Positions 55,781 to 63,726 of a DNA stretch of 64,000 bases are shown one piece after another. Origin of the DNA: Pseudomonas chlororaphis subsp. piscium (GTDB lineage Bacteria; Pseudomonadota; Gammaproteobacteria; Pseudomonadales; Pseudomonadaceae); NCBI RefSeq assembly GCF_003850345.1, contig NZ_CP027707.1, positions 124,001 through 188,000 of the forward strand. The letters are read 5' to 3'. The first letter of the stretch is position 1, and each line of letters opens with the position of its first letter. A model generated the notes under the pieces. It saw only the letters and a program-made list of their open reading frames with translations, was not told the DNA's origin and ran no database searches. Both the position numbers and the translations under genes were made by a program.

Positions 55781-57096
55781 ACGCCCCGGTAGCGGGCGCC
55801 GCCGAACAGGTCTTCGCCCGGTTCCTCGACCTGGAGCGCCAGACCCGCGCCGCGCGCACTGTCGAACAACTGGCCTACAGCCTGGTCAACGACAGCCAGG
55901 CGCTGTTCGGCTTTCGCCACGCGGCCCTGGTGATCGCCGGCAAGGTCCGCGCGGTGACCGGCGTCAGCGCGCTCGATCCGAATGCGCCCTTCGTGGCCTT
56001 CGTCGAACAGGCGGTGGCCCAGCTGTTCAAGCTCGAACTCGTGCAACAGGCACGGGTGGTCGCGGCCGAGCAACTGAGCGCCCCGGTGTGGGCCGACTGG
56101 CAGAGCCTGTCGGCGGCGCAGGTGTTCTGGTTGCCGCTGATCGATCGTCAGGGCGCGGTCTTTGGTGGCCTGTGGCTGGCCCGCGACACGCCGTGGAACC
56201 CTTCCGAACAGGTGCTGCTGGCGCAGCTGGGCGACACCTACAGCCATGCCTGGCTGGCGCTGCAACCGCGCAAGCCGTGGCGCCTGCGCTGGAATCGCCA
56301 ACGCCGCCTGGCGCTGCTGGCGGTGGTGTTGCTGGGCTTGCTGATTCCGGTGCGGCAGTCGGTGCTGGCGCCGGCCGAGGTGGTGCCGTTGGGCGGGCGC
56401 GTGGTGGCGGCGCCGCTGGACGGGGTGATCGCCGAATTCCTGGTCAAGCCCAACCAGACGGTGAAAACCGGCGACCTGCTGCTGCGTTTCGAAAACACCA
56501 CCCTCAACGCCCAGGCCGATGTTGCTGCCCGCGCCTTGGGCGTGGCCGAGGCGGAATTGAAGGCCAACTCCCAGCGGGCCTTTGCCGATGCCGAATCCAG
56601 TTCGAAAATCGACCTGCTGGCGGCCCGGGTCGAGCAGAAACGCGCTGAACGCGATTACGCCCGCGAATTGCTCAAGCGCAGCGAAGTACGGGCTGAACGG
56701 GATGGCATCGCCGTGTTCGCCGACGCCGAGCGCTGGACCGGAAAACCGGTGCAGACCGGCGAGCGGCTGATGGAAATCGCCGACCCGAGCCAGGCCGAGT
56801 TGCGCATCGAACTGGCGGTGGGCGACGCCATTGCCCTGGAGCCTGGCGCGCAGGTGGCGCTGTTTCTCGACAGCGACCCGTTGCAGCGCCACCTGGCCAG
56901 CCTCGAACGGGCGGCCTACGAAGCGCAGCCGACGCCGGGCGGGCAGCTGGCCTACCGCCTCGATGCGCGTTTTCGCGAGGCGCCGCCGCGGATTGGCCTG
57001 CGCGGCACGGCCAAGCTCTTTGGTGAGCGCGCGCCACTGGCGCTGTACCTGCTGCGCCGGCCCCTGGCCGGTCTGCGGCAGAGCGTGGGTCTGTAA
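55777..57096 (+). CDS. HlyD-type adaptor with a soluble N-terminal (GAF-like) domain
   Basis: 439 aa. Residues 1-165 form a soluble alpha/beta region without a signal peptide that looks like a GAF-type sensor fold (FRHAALVIAGKVRAVTGVSA, LPLIDRQGAVFGGLWLARDT, LAQLGDTYSHAWLAL). One membrane helix follows (about 178-195), then a lipoyl half (VAAPLDGVIAEFLVKPNQTV), coiled coil and barrel in the periplasm. The arrangement would place a small sensory domain in the cytoplasm attached to a periplasmic adaptor. GTG start overlapping the previous stop. Substrate and partner unknown. Confidence 0.85.
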   Translation: MNAPVAGAAEQVFARFLDLERQTRAARTVEQLAYSLVNDSQALFGFRHAALVIAGKVRAVTGVSALDPNAPFVAFVEQAVAQLFKLELVQQARVVAAEQLSAPVWADWQSLSAAQVFWLPLIDRQGAVFGGLWLARDTPWNPSEQVLLAQLGDTYSHAWLALQPRKPWRLRWNRQRRLALLAVVLLGLLIPVRQSVLAPAEVVPLGGRVVAAPLDGVIAEFLVKPNQTVKTGDLLLRFENTTLNAQADVAARALGVAEAELKANSQRAFADAESSSKIDLLAARVEQKRAERDYARELLKRSEVRAERDGIAVFADAERWTGKPVQTGERLMEIADPSQAELRIELAVGDAIALEPGAQVALFLDSDPLQRHLASLERAAYEAQPTPGGQLAYRLDARFREAPPRIGLRGTAKLFGERAPLALYLLRRPLAGLRQSVGL

Positions 57097-59192
57097 TGGA
57101 CCTGCCGAGCCTGCGCGCGGACTTGCAGCTGTCGGCAGCGGCGCCGGCGCTGGACGGCTCGCCGCGCTGGACCCTGGCCGACCCGGTGCGCGGCCGTTAT
57201 TTCAAGCTCGGCGCGGTGGCGATGCGTTTGCTCAGGCACTGGTCCCTGGGGGACGCCGGGCAGGTGCTGCGCGCCGCCAATCGTGAGCCGGGGCTGCCCC
57301 TGGGCGGCGCGGAACTGGATGAATTGCTGGGCTTTCTGCGCAGTCACGACCTGATCACCGCCCTCGATCCGCAACAGCGCGCCAGCTATGAGCTCAAGGC
57401 CGCCGCGCAGCACCAGAGCCTCTGGCAGGTGCTGCTGCACCAATACCTGTTCTTTCGTATCCCGCTGTGGCGCCCGGACACCTTTCTCAATCGTGCCTGG
57501 CCGTGGCTGGCGCGGTTCGGACCGGGTCTGCTGCGCTACGGCTTGCCCCTGACCCTGGGGCTGGGAGTGTTCCTGGTGTCGCGGGACTGGCAGCGCTTCC
57601 TGGCGACCTTCCCCCACCTGTTCAGCCTCGGCGGTGCCTTGGCGTTCGGCGTGGCGCTGTTTTTCGCCAAGCTGTGCCATGAATTCGGCCACGCCTTCAT
57701 GGCCAAGCGCGCCGGCTGCCGGGTGCAGAGCATGGGGGTGGCGTTCATGGTGCTGTTGCCGATGTTCTACACCGACGTCAGCGATGCCTGGCGGGTCAAT
57801 GACCGTCGCGCACGCTTGCTGATCGGCGCCGGCGGCGTACTGGCCGAGTTGCTGCTGGCCAGCATTGCCCTGCTGGCCTGGTCGCTGCTGCCGGACGGGC
57901 CGGCGCGCACCGCGGCCTTCATGCTGGCCAGCGCCACTTGGATCACCACCCTGGTGATCAACCTGAACCCCTTCATGCGCTTCGATGGCTATTTTCTGCT
58001 CAGCGATTTCTGGGAAGTGGATAACCTCCAGGGGCGGGCCTTTGCCTTCTGTCGCTGGCGCTTGCGCGAGGCTTTGTTCGGCTATCGGCAGCCCGCGCCG
58101 GAGCCCTGGTCGCCGGCCATGCAGCGGCGTCTGCTGTGGTGGGGTTATGGCTCGTGGTTGTGGCGCGCGGTGCTGTTTTTCGGGATTGCGCTGGCGGTGT
58201 ACCACCTGTTTTTCAAGCTGCTGGGCATCTTCCTGATGCTGGTGGAGCTGGTGTGGTTCATCTTCCTGCCCATCGTGCGCGAGTGGCGCGAATGGTGGAC
58301 GCGCCGCGAACAGGCCGATGCGCCGCGAGTGTTGCTCAGCAGCCTGGGGCTGGTGGCGGTGTTGCTGCTGGTGGCGGTGCCCTGGCGCAGCTCGGTGGAG
58401 GTGCCGGCGATGCTCGAAGCTGGACGCGCCAGTGCCTTGCATGCGCCGGTGGCGGCGCGGGTTCAGCAGGTCAAGGTCAGCGACGGCCAGGCAGTGAGCA
58501 AGGGCCAGGTGCTGGTGGAACTTGAGTCCCCGGACCTGGCCTCACGCCAAGCCATCGCGCGCCGGGAAATCGAGATCCAGCAATTGCAGATGCGCCGCCG
58601 CGCCGGGCGCAGCGAGACCGCGGCCGACGCCGGGATTGTCGAGCAGCAACTGGCCGAGGCCGTGGCCGAATACCGTGGCCTGTCGGCGCAACGCGAGCGC
58701 CTGTCGCTGCGGGCGCCCGAGGCCGGCCAGTTGCGCGACCTGCTGCCACAACTGCAGGTGGGCCGCTGGGTATCGCCCAAGGATCCGCTGGCCCGGGTGG
58801 TCGAACCGGGGGCGCGCTTGCGTGGTTTTCTCGCCGAGGCCGACCTGTGGCGGGTCGCGCCGGGGGCCACGGGGCGCTTTATCGCCGACGACCCGATGCA
58901 CCCGGCGCTCGAGGTACAACTGACCGAAGTCGACACCAACGGCGTGGCTTATATCGACCAGGAGGCACTGACCTCCGATCACCATGGGCCGATTGCCGTG
59001 CGCCGCGATGAAAACCACCGCGCCGAACCGGTCCAGGCGCAGTACGGCGCTAGGCTCAAGGTGCTCGATGCCAGCGTCACCCCGAGCCAGCCGCTGCGCG
59101 GCGTGGTGGTGTTGCAGGGGCGTGGCGAGTCGCTGCTGGGTACGGCCTGGCGGCGCCTGGCGGCGCTGGGCGTGAGGGAAAGCGGGTTCTGA
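57096..59192 (+). CDS. M50-type membrane metalloprotease fused to a lipoyl/HlyD domain
   Basis: 698 aa. Residues 15-90 resemble a PqqD/RRE-type winged helix (RWTLADPVRGRYFKLG, ELDELLGFLRSHDLI). A multi-helix membrane core (about 140-430) carries zinc motif HEFGH at 195-199 and the second motif NPFMRFDGY at 291-299, as in M50/site-2 proteases. From about 450 there is a lipoyl-like half (APVAARVQQVKVSDGQAVSKG), a coiled coil and a second half, i.e. a HlyD adaptor. It is a large member of the 'peptide zinc metalloprotease' family seen with peptide export. Coupled to the upstream adaptor by a one-base stop/start overlap (TAATG). Confidence 0.9.
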   Translation: MDLPSLRADLQLSAAAPALDGSPRWTLADPVRGRYFKLGAVAMRLLRHWSLGDAGQVLRAANREPGLPLGGAELDELLGFLRSHDLITALDPQQRASYELKAAAQHQSLWQVLLHQYLFFRIPLWRPDTFLNRAWPWLARFGPGLLRYGLPLTLGLGVFLVSRDWQRFLATFPHLFSLGGALAFGVALFFAKLCHEFGHAFMAKRAGCRVQSMGVAFMVLLPMFYTDVSDAWRVNDRRARLLIGAGGVLAELLLASIALLAWSLLPDGPARTAAFMLASATWITTLVINLNPFMRFDGYFLLSDFWEVDNLQGRAFAFCRWRLREALFGYRQPAPEPWSPAMQRRLLWWGYGSWLWRAVLFFGIALAVYHLFFKLLGIFLMLVELVWFIFLPIVREWREWWTRREQADAPRVLLSSLGLVAVLLLVAVPWRSSVEVPAMLEAGRASALHAPVAARVQQVKVSDGQAVSKGQVLVELESPDLASRQAIARREIEIQQLQMRRRAGRSETAADAGIVEQQLAEAVAEYRGLSAQRERLSLRAPEAGQLRDLLPQLQVGRWVSPKDPLARVVEPGARLRGFLAEADLWRVAPGATGRFIADDPMHPALEVQLTEVDTNGVAYIDQEALTSDHHGPIAVRRDENHRAEPVQAQYGARLKVLDASVTPSQPLRGVVVLQGRGESLLGTAWRRLAALGVRESGF

Positions 59193-59219
59193 AACAAGGA
59201 ATGTTCAGGGAGAACGCAT

Positions 59220-59723
59220 ATGTTGCATAAGGATTCAGCCATGTCCGATGGCTTGGTGGTACGTCCGTCGCGGCCCACCGACGGACCGTTCCTGCAAAGC
59301 CTTTACCGCTCGGCGCGCAGCGATCTGCAATGGATCGATGGCGAGCAGGAGCAGATCGAGCAGGTGATCGCCCAGCAGTTCCAGATCCAGGAGCAGGGCG
59401 CGGGGGAGAACTTCCCCGGCGCCATGCACTACGTGATCGAAAAGCTCGGCAGCGCCATCGGCGCCTTGACCACCGATTTCGGCCCCAATGAAATCCGCGT
59501 GCTGTACCTGGCGTTCATTCCGGCCGCCCGCGGTCGCGGTTACGGACGCACGGTGCTGCAGGGCGTGCAGAAAGCCGCCGAGCAGGTGCGCTGCCCGGTG
59601 GCTACTGTGGTCTGGGCCAGCAACCCCCATGCGCGCCGGCATTACCTGGCGCTGGGGTTTCAGGTCGAGGAAGCCAACCCGGCGGCCGAGCGGCTGGTGT
59701 GGTACCCCGGCCCGCGCGGATAG
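59220..59723 (+). CDS. GNAT-family N-acetyltransferase
   Basis: 167 aa. Acetyl-CoA binding motif RGRGYGRTVL (about 101-110) after a strand IRVLYLAFIPAA, then a helix and VVWASNPHARRHYLALGF, the GNAT C-terminal signature. The acceptor is unknown: it could be a protein, an antibiotic or a polyamine. It follows the M50 gene by 27 bp and is likely in the same transcript. ATG 59220 is used; another ATG seven codons later is possible. Confidence 0.9.
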   Translation: MLHKDSAMSDGLVVRPSRPTDGPFLQSLYRSARSDLQWIDGEQEQIEQVIAQQFQIQEQGAGENFPGAMHYVIEKLGSAIGALTTDFGPNEIRVLYLAFIPAARGRGYGRTVLQGVQKAAEQVRCPVATVVWASNPHARRHYLALGFQVEEANPAAERLVWYPGPRG

Positions 59724-59783
59724 GCGGCGCAACCCCGCGGATTCGAGCCAGTGCCTGGGGCGATGCCGCCAGGCACGCCCGGT

Positions 59784-60095
59784 TCAGTTGAAGGCGATAT
59801 AGAAATAACCCAGCGTCGGATCGCGGCCCAGGGCCGGCACCCGCGACACGAACATGCCTTGCAGATGACCGACGCCGGGCAGCTCCAGGTCGCACAGACC
59901 GTCGACGAACGCTGTCGGCTCCAGGCTGTTGAGCTCGACGCAGAAGGGCATGCGCGCGCTGTTCGGCATGCGGGCCTGGGGGGTGTCCTTGATGGACTCG
60001 ATATGGACCGGCAAGACGCTGCCGTCCGGTAGCAACAGGTTGCAGGTTTGCCCCAGCAAAGGCTGGAAATGCTCACTTTGCAGCAGATGCAGCAT
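59784..60095 (-). CDS. Small DUF6916-like protein, partner of the tail-collar protein
   Basis: 103 aa, no signal peptide. It contains HFQPLLGQTCNLLLPDG near the start and a C-terminal GYFYIAFN, resembling the DUF6916 family that sits beside phage tail-collar/microcystin-dependent-type genes. It follows the tail-collar gene by 53 bp on the same strand. ATG at 60095; the longer frame overlaps the partner and is rejected. Function unknown. Confidence 0.75.
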   Translation of the reverse strand: MLHLLQSEHFQPLLGQTCNLLLPDGSVLPVHIESIKDTPQARMPNSARMPFCVELNSLEPTAFVDGLCDLELPGVGHLQGMFVSRVPALGRDPTLGYFYIAFN

Positions 60096-60148
60096 GGCGC
60101 CACTCCTGGCCGGAAAAAGGGCCGGGGGAATATCCCCCGGCGCGAACT

Positions 60149-60736
60149 TCAATTGCGCGATGGGAACAGGCCGTTCAGGGCCACGCTGAAGTTGATCACC
60201 AGGAACGGGTTCATCACCTGCAGCGGCAGGCCGTTGCCGGCGGGCGAGATGGTGCCGGTGATCGTGGTGTTGACCCCCTGGAGCGGCACTGGCGTGGTGC
60301 CTTGCTTGTCGGAGTAGATGGTGGCGGTGCCCGGCCCGCCGCCGGAGGTGCCGATGAACGAGTTGGTGGCCGTCGGGGTACTGGCCGGATTGCTGGCGGG
60401 GTTGGCCAGCTGCAGTGTGGTGGCCGCGTTCAGGCCGGCGAGGGTATGGGTGTGGGCAGGCAGGTTGTTGAGGGTGGGGGTGACGTTTTCGGTGCCGGAA
60501 ACCTCGCCGATCACCCGGGGCGTCAGGCCCAGCCCGTTGCCCTGGCCGATGGGCAGGCGCCCTTGCAGGTTCGGCAGTTGGAAGTTGGTGGTGCCATTGC
60601 CGCCGTAGTAGGTGCCCAACAGCGAAAACAGCGCCTGGTACTGTGAGATTCCCAGGGTCTGGCCGTAACACGAGGCCCAGCCGTTTGGAGGGAAGTTAAA
60701 GGAAAAAGCTTGAATGGTGCCCATGAACACTTCCAT
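60149..60736 (-). CDS. Phage tail collar / microcystin-dependent-type (Mdp) protein
   Basis: 195 aa. The N-terminus (MEVFMGTIQAFSFNF, NGWASCYGQTL) and FQLPNLQGRLPIGQG match the tail-collar domain; NNLPAHTHTL and a C-terminal NPFLVINF complete the family pattern. These proteins have a receptor-binding-like trimeric fold and are encoded outside prophages in many bacteria; no other phage genes lie nearby. The ATG at 60736 gives the usual MEVF start; a second ATG 12 bases later is possible. Role unknown. Confidence 0.88.
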   Translation of the reverse strand: MEVFMGTIQAFSFNFPPNGWASCYGQTLGISQYQALFSLLGTYYGGNGTTNFQLPNLQGRLPIGQGNGLGLTPRVIGEVSGTENVTPTLNNLPAHTHTLAGLNAATTLQLANPASNPASTPTATNSFIGTSGGGPGTATIYSDKQGTTPVPLQGVNTTITGTISPAGNGLPLQVMNPFLVINFSVALNGLFPSRN

Positions 60737-60957
60737 AGTTTTTTATCCTTCAGGTTAATCAGTGGAACTCCCTGAGCCGATCCCTGGTGTCTGGCCTGAC
60801 AGCTTGACCGATAGGGTCAGAACGCCAAGCGGGCTCGTTGACAGCAATGGTTAGCGTAGACGCTGTTCCGCCAGTCGCCTGGGGTGATGGGGTGCCTTAT
60901 GTCCGGTCGGATAAACAGCGATGCTGTGGTGGTAAAACGTGGGTGCGGGGGAAATTC

Positions 60958-62601
60958 ATGCCGTTTCGCAGAGAGTCGCAATTGCTGGATACGGCCGAGC
61001 CGGGCATCGCCAATCGGCTAACGAGCGACGCCCAGCGCCTGATCGCGGTGCTGCGGGCGTATTGGCTGCTGCCGATCTTGCTGTTGGCGGCGGCCACCCG
61101 CTTCTACGACCTGACCGCCGCCGCCATCTGGGGCGATGAAGGCTCCAGCCTGTTGCTCAGCCGCTATGGCTTGAGCGAACTCTGGGTGCATGCCGCCCAT
61201 GACGTGCATCCTCCGCTGTATTTCATGCTGCTGCGCGGCTGGATCGCGCTGTTTGGCGACGGCATCTTTGCCATTCGCAGTTTCAGCGCCTGGCCGGGGA
61301 TCGTCTGTGTCGGCCTGGGGGTGTGGCTGGTGGCGCAGATCGCCAGCCGTCGCGCGGCGATCCTCGCCGGGTTCCTGCTGGCCCTGCTGCCCACCGCCGT
61401 GCGCTACAGCCAGGAAGTGCGCATGTATGCGTTGTTGGGGGTATGGCTGCTCGGCGCCACTATCGCCCTGGTGTACTGGGTCAGGCAGCCACGGCGTCAG
61501 CGCTACCTGGTGTATTACACGCTGCTGATGAGTGCGGCGTTCTACACCCACTATTTCACCGCGCTCTGCGTGCTGGTCCACTGGTCGTACCTGTTGTTGC
61601 TGCGCCTGCAAGCGACGCCCCCGAGCCGGGCGATCAACCAGTCCGGCTGGTGGCTGGCCAACCTTGCCATCGTCATGCTGTTCGCCCCCTGGCTGCCGGG
61701 GCTGGTGGACCTGCTGCAGCATATCGACCAACTGAAAGCCAGCGGCGACGTGGGCTGGGAGCCGTCGGTGGATTTTTCTTCGTTGCCCTCGATGGTCTGG
61801 CAACTGCTGACCCAGGACGATGGCGAAACCCGCTCCCCGCTGCTGTTCGCGGGCCTGCCGCTGCTGGTGCTGAGCGTTGTTGCCGTGCTCGCCTGGCGCG
61901 ACCGCTCGCCCTGGCGCTGGCACTGGTTGCTGGTGATCTACACCCTGCTGCCGCTGTTGCTGGTGTTTGCGGTGTCCTTCGTTTCGCCGGTGTTCATCGA
62001 GCGCTACCTGACGGCCTATGCCCTGGGCCTGCCGCTGATTTTCGCGATTGCCATCGACCGGCTGCTGGCGCAGACCCGTGTGCTGGCGCTGGCGATCCTG
62101 TTGTTGTTCGGCGGGGCGGAGGTGGTCGGCCTGAACAACAACGCCACGGTGGACGTGAACGATCAGATCAGCGTGCTGGTGGACTACGTGAACCAGCGCT
62201 ACCTGGCCGGCGACCGGATCGTCACCAGCGATCTGCTGTGGTACCTGAGTTACGTCTACTACAACCGCACCGATGCCCAGCCGCTGCTCTACACCCCGCC
62301 TACACCCGCCGGGGTCTCGACCCGACCCAATGCCTATGGCTTCGGCACCCTGATCGATCAGCAGGCCGACAGGATTTACCTCGACCGGCTGTCGGCGTTG
62401 CCGATGGGCAGTGGCCGTGTCTGGCTGATCGGCACGGCCGACCAACCCGATGAATTCGCCCCGCTGCCGGCGCACTGGCGAAAAACCGGCGAATTCACTG
62501 CCGGCGGGGTCACGGCCCGGTTGCTGCTGATGTGCGGTATGGCGCAGGGCCAGGCGTCGGTGAAAGCGCTGTGTAGCCAGCCAGGGAAACCTGCTGGATA
62601 G
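60958..62601 (+). CDS. GT39/ArnT-like integral membrane glycosyltransferase
   Basis: About 547 aa. After a 40-residue start there are about 10-11 membrane helices. The luminal loop has the catalytic-type AAIWGDEGSSLLLSRYG and VHPPLYFMLLRGW, as in GT39/PMT_2 glycosyltransferases using polyprenyl-phosphate sugars in the periplasm. The C-terminal about 120 residues form a soluble tail. ATG 60958 has 'gggggaa' before it; the frame is open to 60838 but the extra residues do not look coding. It could modify LPS, a polysaccharide or a secreted protein such as the LEPR protein 3 kb downstream. Confidence 0.85.
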   Translation: MPFRRESQLLDTAEPGIANRLTSDAQRLIAVLRAYWLLPILLLAAATRFYDLTAAAIWGDEGSSLLLSRYGLSELWVHAAHDVHPPLYFMLLRGWIALFGDGIFAIRSFSAWPGIVCVGLGVWLVAQIASRRAAILAGFLLALLPTAVRYSQEVRMYALLGVWLLGATIALVYWVRQPRRQRYLVYYTLLMSAAFYTHYFTALCVLVHWSYLLLLRLQATPPSRAINQSGWWLANLAIVMLFAPWLPGLVDLLQHIDQLKASGDVGWEPSVDFSSLPSMVWQLLTQDDGETRSPLLFAGLPLLVLSVVAVLAWRDRSPWRWHWLLVIYTLLPLLLVFAVSFVSPVFIERYLTAYALGLPLIFAIAIDRLLAQTRVLALAILLLFGGAEVVGLNNNATVDVNDQISVLVDYVNQRYLAGDRIVTSDLLWYLSYVYYNRTDAQPLLYTPPTPAGVSTRPNAYGFGTLIDQQADRIYLDRLSALPMGSGRVWLIGTADQPDEFAPLPAHWRKTGEFTAGGVTARLLLMCGMAQGQASVKALCSQPGKPAG

Positions 62602-62830
62602 ACGCCTTGGGCGGGTTTTCGCAAAAAAATCGGTTTGTGAACAGGCCGGTGACGAAAGGCAGAATTCAGGGTGATCAGAGGCTTAATCGATTCACTTTCA
62701 GTCCCAGAGCGGTTGCTGTTTTTTTGAGCACATATTTTTTGTGGTTTTGCTCCGAATTGATATCAAAACACCACTGTTGGTTTTCTGACCTTGCACTACG
62801 CTTTGTTCCATAAATGGACTTATAGCTAGG
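62602..62830. other. AT-rich intergenic region before the sulfotransferase gene
   Basis: 229 bp, distinctly AT-rich (T-runs at about 62719 and 62735) in otherwise GC-rich DNA. It probably carries a separate promoter for the sulfotransferase and LEPR genes. No small gene recognised. Confidence 0.55.
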
Positions 62831-63676
62831 GTGAAGGGATTGCCGCAGTTCCACTTTATCTCCGGTTTACCGCGCTCAGGGTCGACCCTGCTGTCTGCCA
62901 TTCTGCTGCAGAACCCGCGCTTCCATGCCGGCATGACCAGCCCGGTGGGTGCGCTGTTCAGCGGCATCCTCGAGCAATGCAGCGCCGGCAGCGAATTCGG
63001 CGCGGTCATCGACCTCGACATGCGCCGTCGCTTGCTGCGCGGGCTGTTCGACTCCTACTACGCCGACAAGGCCGACAAACCGGTGATCTTCGACACCAAC
63101 CGCCAGTGGTGCGCGCGCCTGCCGGCCTTGAAGGACCTGTTTCCCAAGGCCAAGACCATCGCCTGCGTGCGCAATGTCGCCTGGGTCATGGACAGCCTGG
63201 AACGGCTGTACCGGGCCAACCCCTTCGAAAACACCAAGCTGTTCGGCGATGCGGTCGAGCGCAATTCGGTCTACAGCCGCTGCGAAACCCTGGCCCAGCA
63301 CAACCGCCTGGTGGGGTATGCCTGGACGGCCTTGAAAGAGGCCTACTACGGCGAAAACGCCGATTCGATGCTGATCGTCGACTACGACCTGCTGAGCCAG
63401 GCGCCGGATCGGGTGATGCGGCTGATCTATGACTTTATCGGCGAACCCTGGTTCGAACACGATTTCAACAGCCTGGCCTATGACGCGCCCGAGTTCGACC
63501 AGGCGCTGGGGGTCGCGGGCCTGCACAAGGTCAAGGCGCGGGTGGCGCTGCAGTCGCGGCGCACCATCCTGCCGCCGGACCTGTTCGAGAAGTATGCGGA
63601 GCTGTCCTTCTGGAAAGACGGGGCATCCAGCGCCGCCAATGTCATTCGTATGAAATCCGACGCCGCGGTCCGTTGA
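62831..63676 (+). CDS. Sulfotransferase family protein
   Basis: 281 aa. The N-terminal PAPS P-loop SGLPRSGSTLLSAIL (about 11-25) and the 3'-phosphate motif in ACVRNVAWVMDSLERLY (about 111-127) identify a cytosolic PAPS-dependent sulfotransferase of the Sulfotransfer family. The acceptor is unknown. A GTG at 62831 is used because no ATG is close; its ribosome site is poor, so the true start could be a few codons later. It lies 50 bp before the LEPR gene on the same strand. Confidence 0.88.
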   Translation: MKGLPQFHFISGLPRSGSTLLSAILLQNPRFHAGMTSPVGALFSGILEQCSAGSEFGAVIDLDMRRRLLRGLFDSYYADKADKPVIFDTNRQWCARLPALKDLFPKAKTIACVRNVAWVMDSLERLYRANPFENTKLFGDAVERNSVYSRCETLAQHNRLVGYAWTALKEAYYGENADSMLIVDYDLLSQAPDRVMRLIYDFIGEPWFEHDFNSLAYDAPEFDQALGVAGLHKVKARVALQSRRTILPPDLFEKYAELSFWKDGASSAANVIRMKSDAAVR

Positions 63677-63726
63677 CCGCGGTTTTCATTTGCACCTTTC
63701 AGTACGTTCGAGTCCGGGTGAGCATC

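Noticed and set aside
60149..60736. Prophage remnant
   Set aside because: Only a tail-collar protein and a small partner are present; there is no integrase, capsid or att-like repeat in view.
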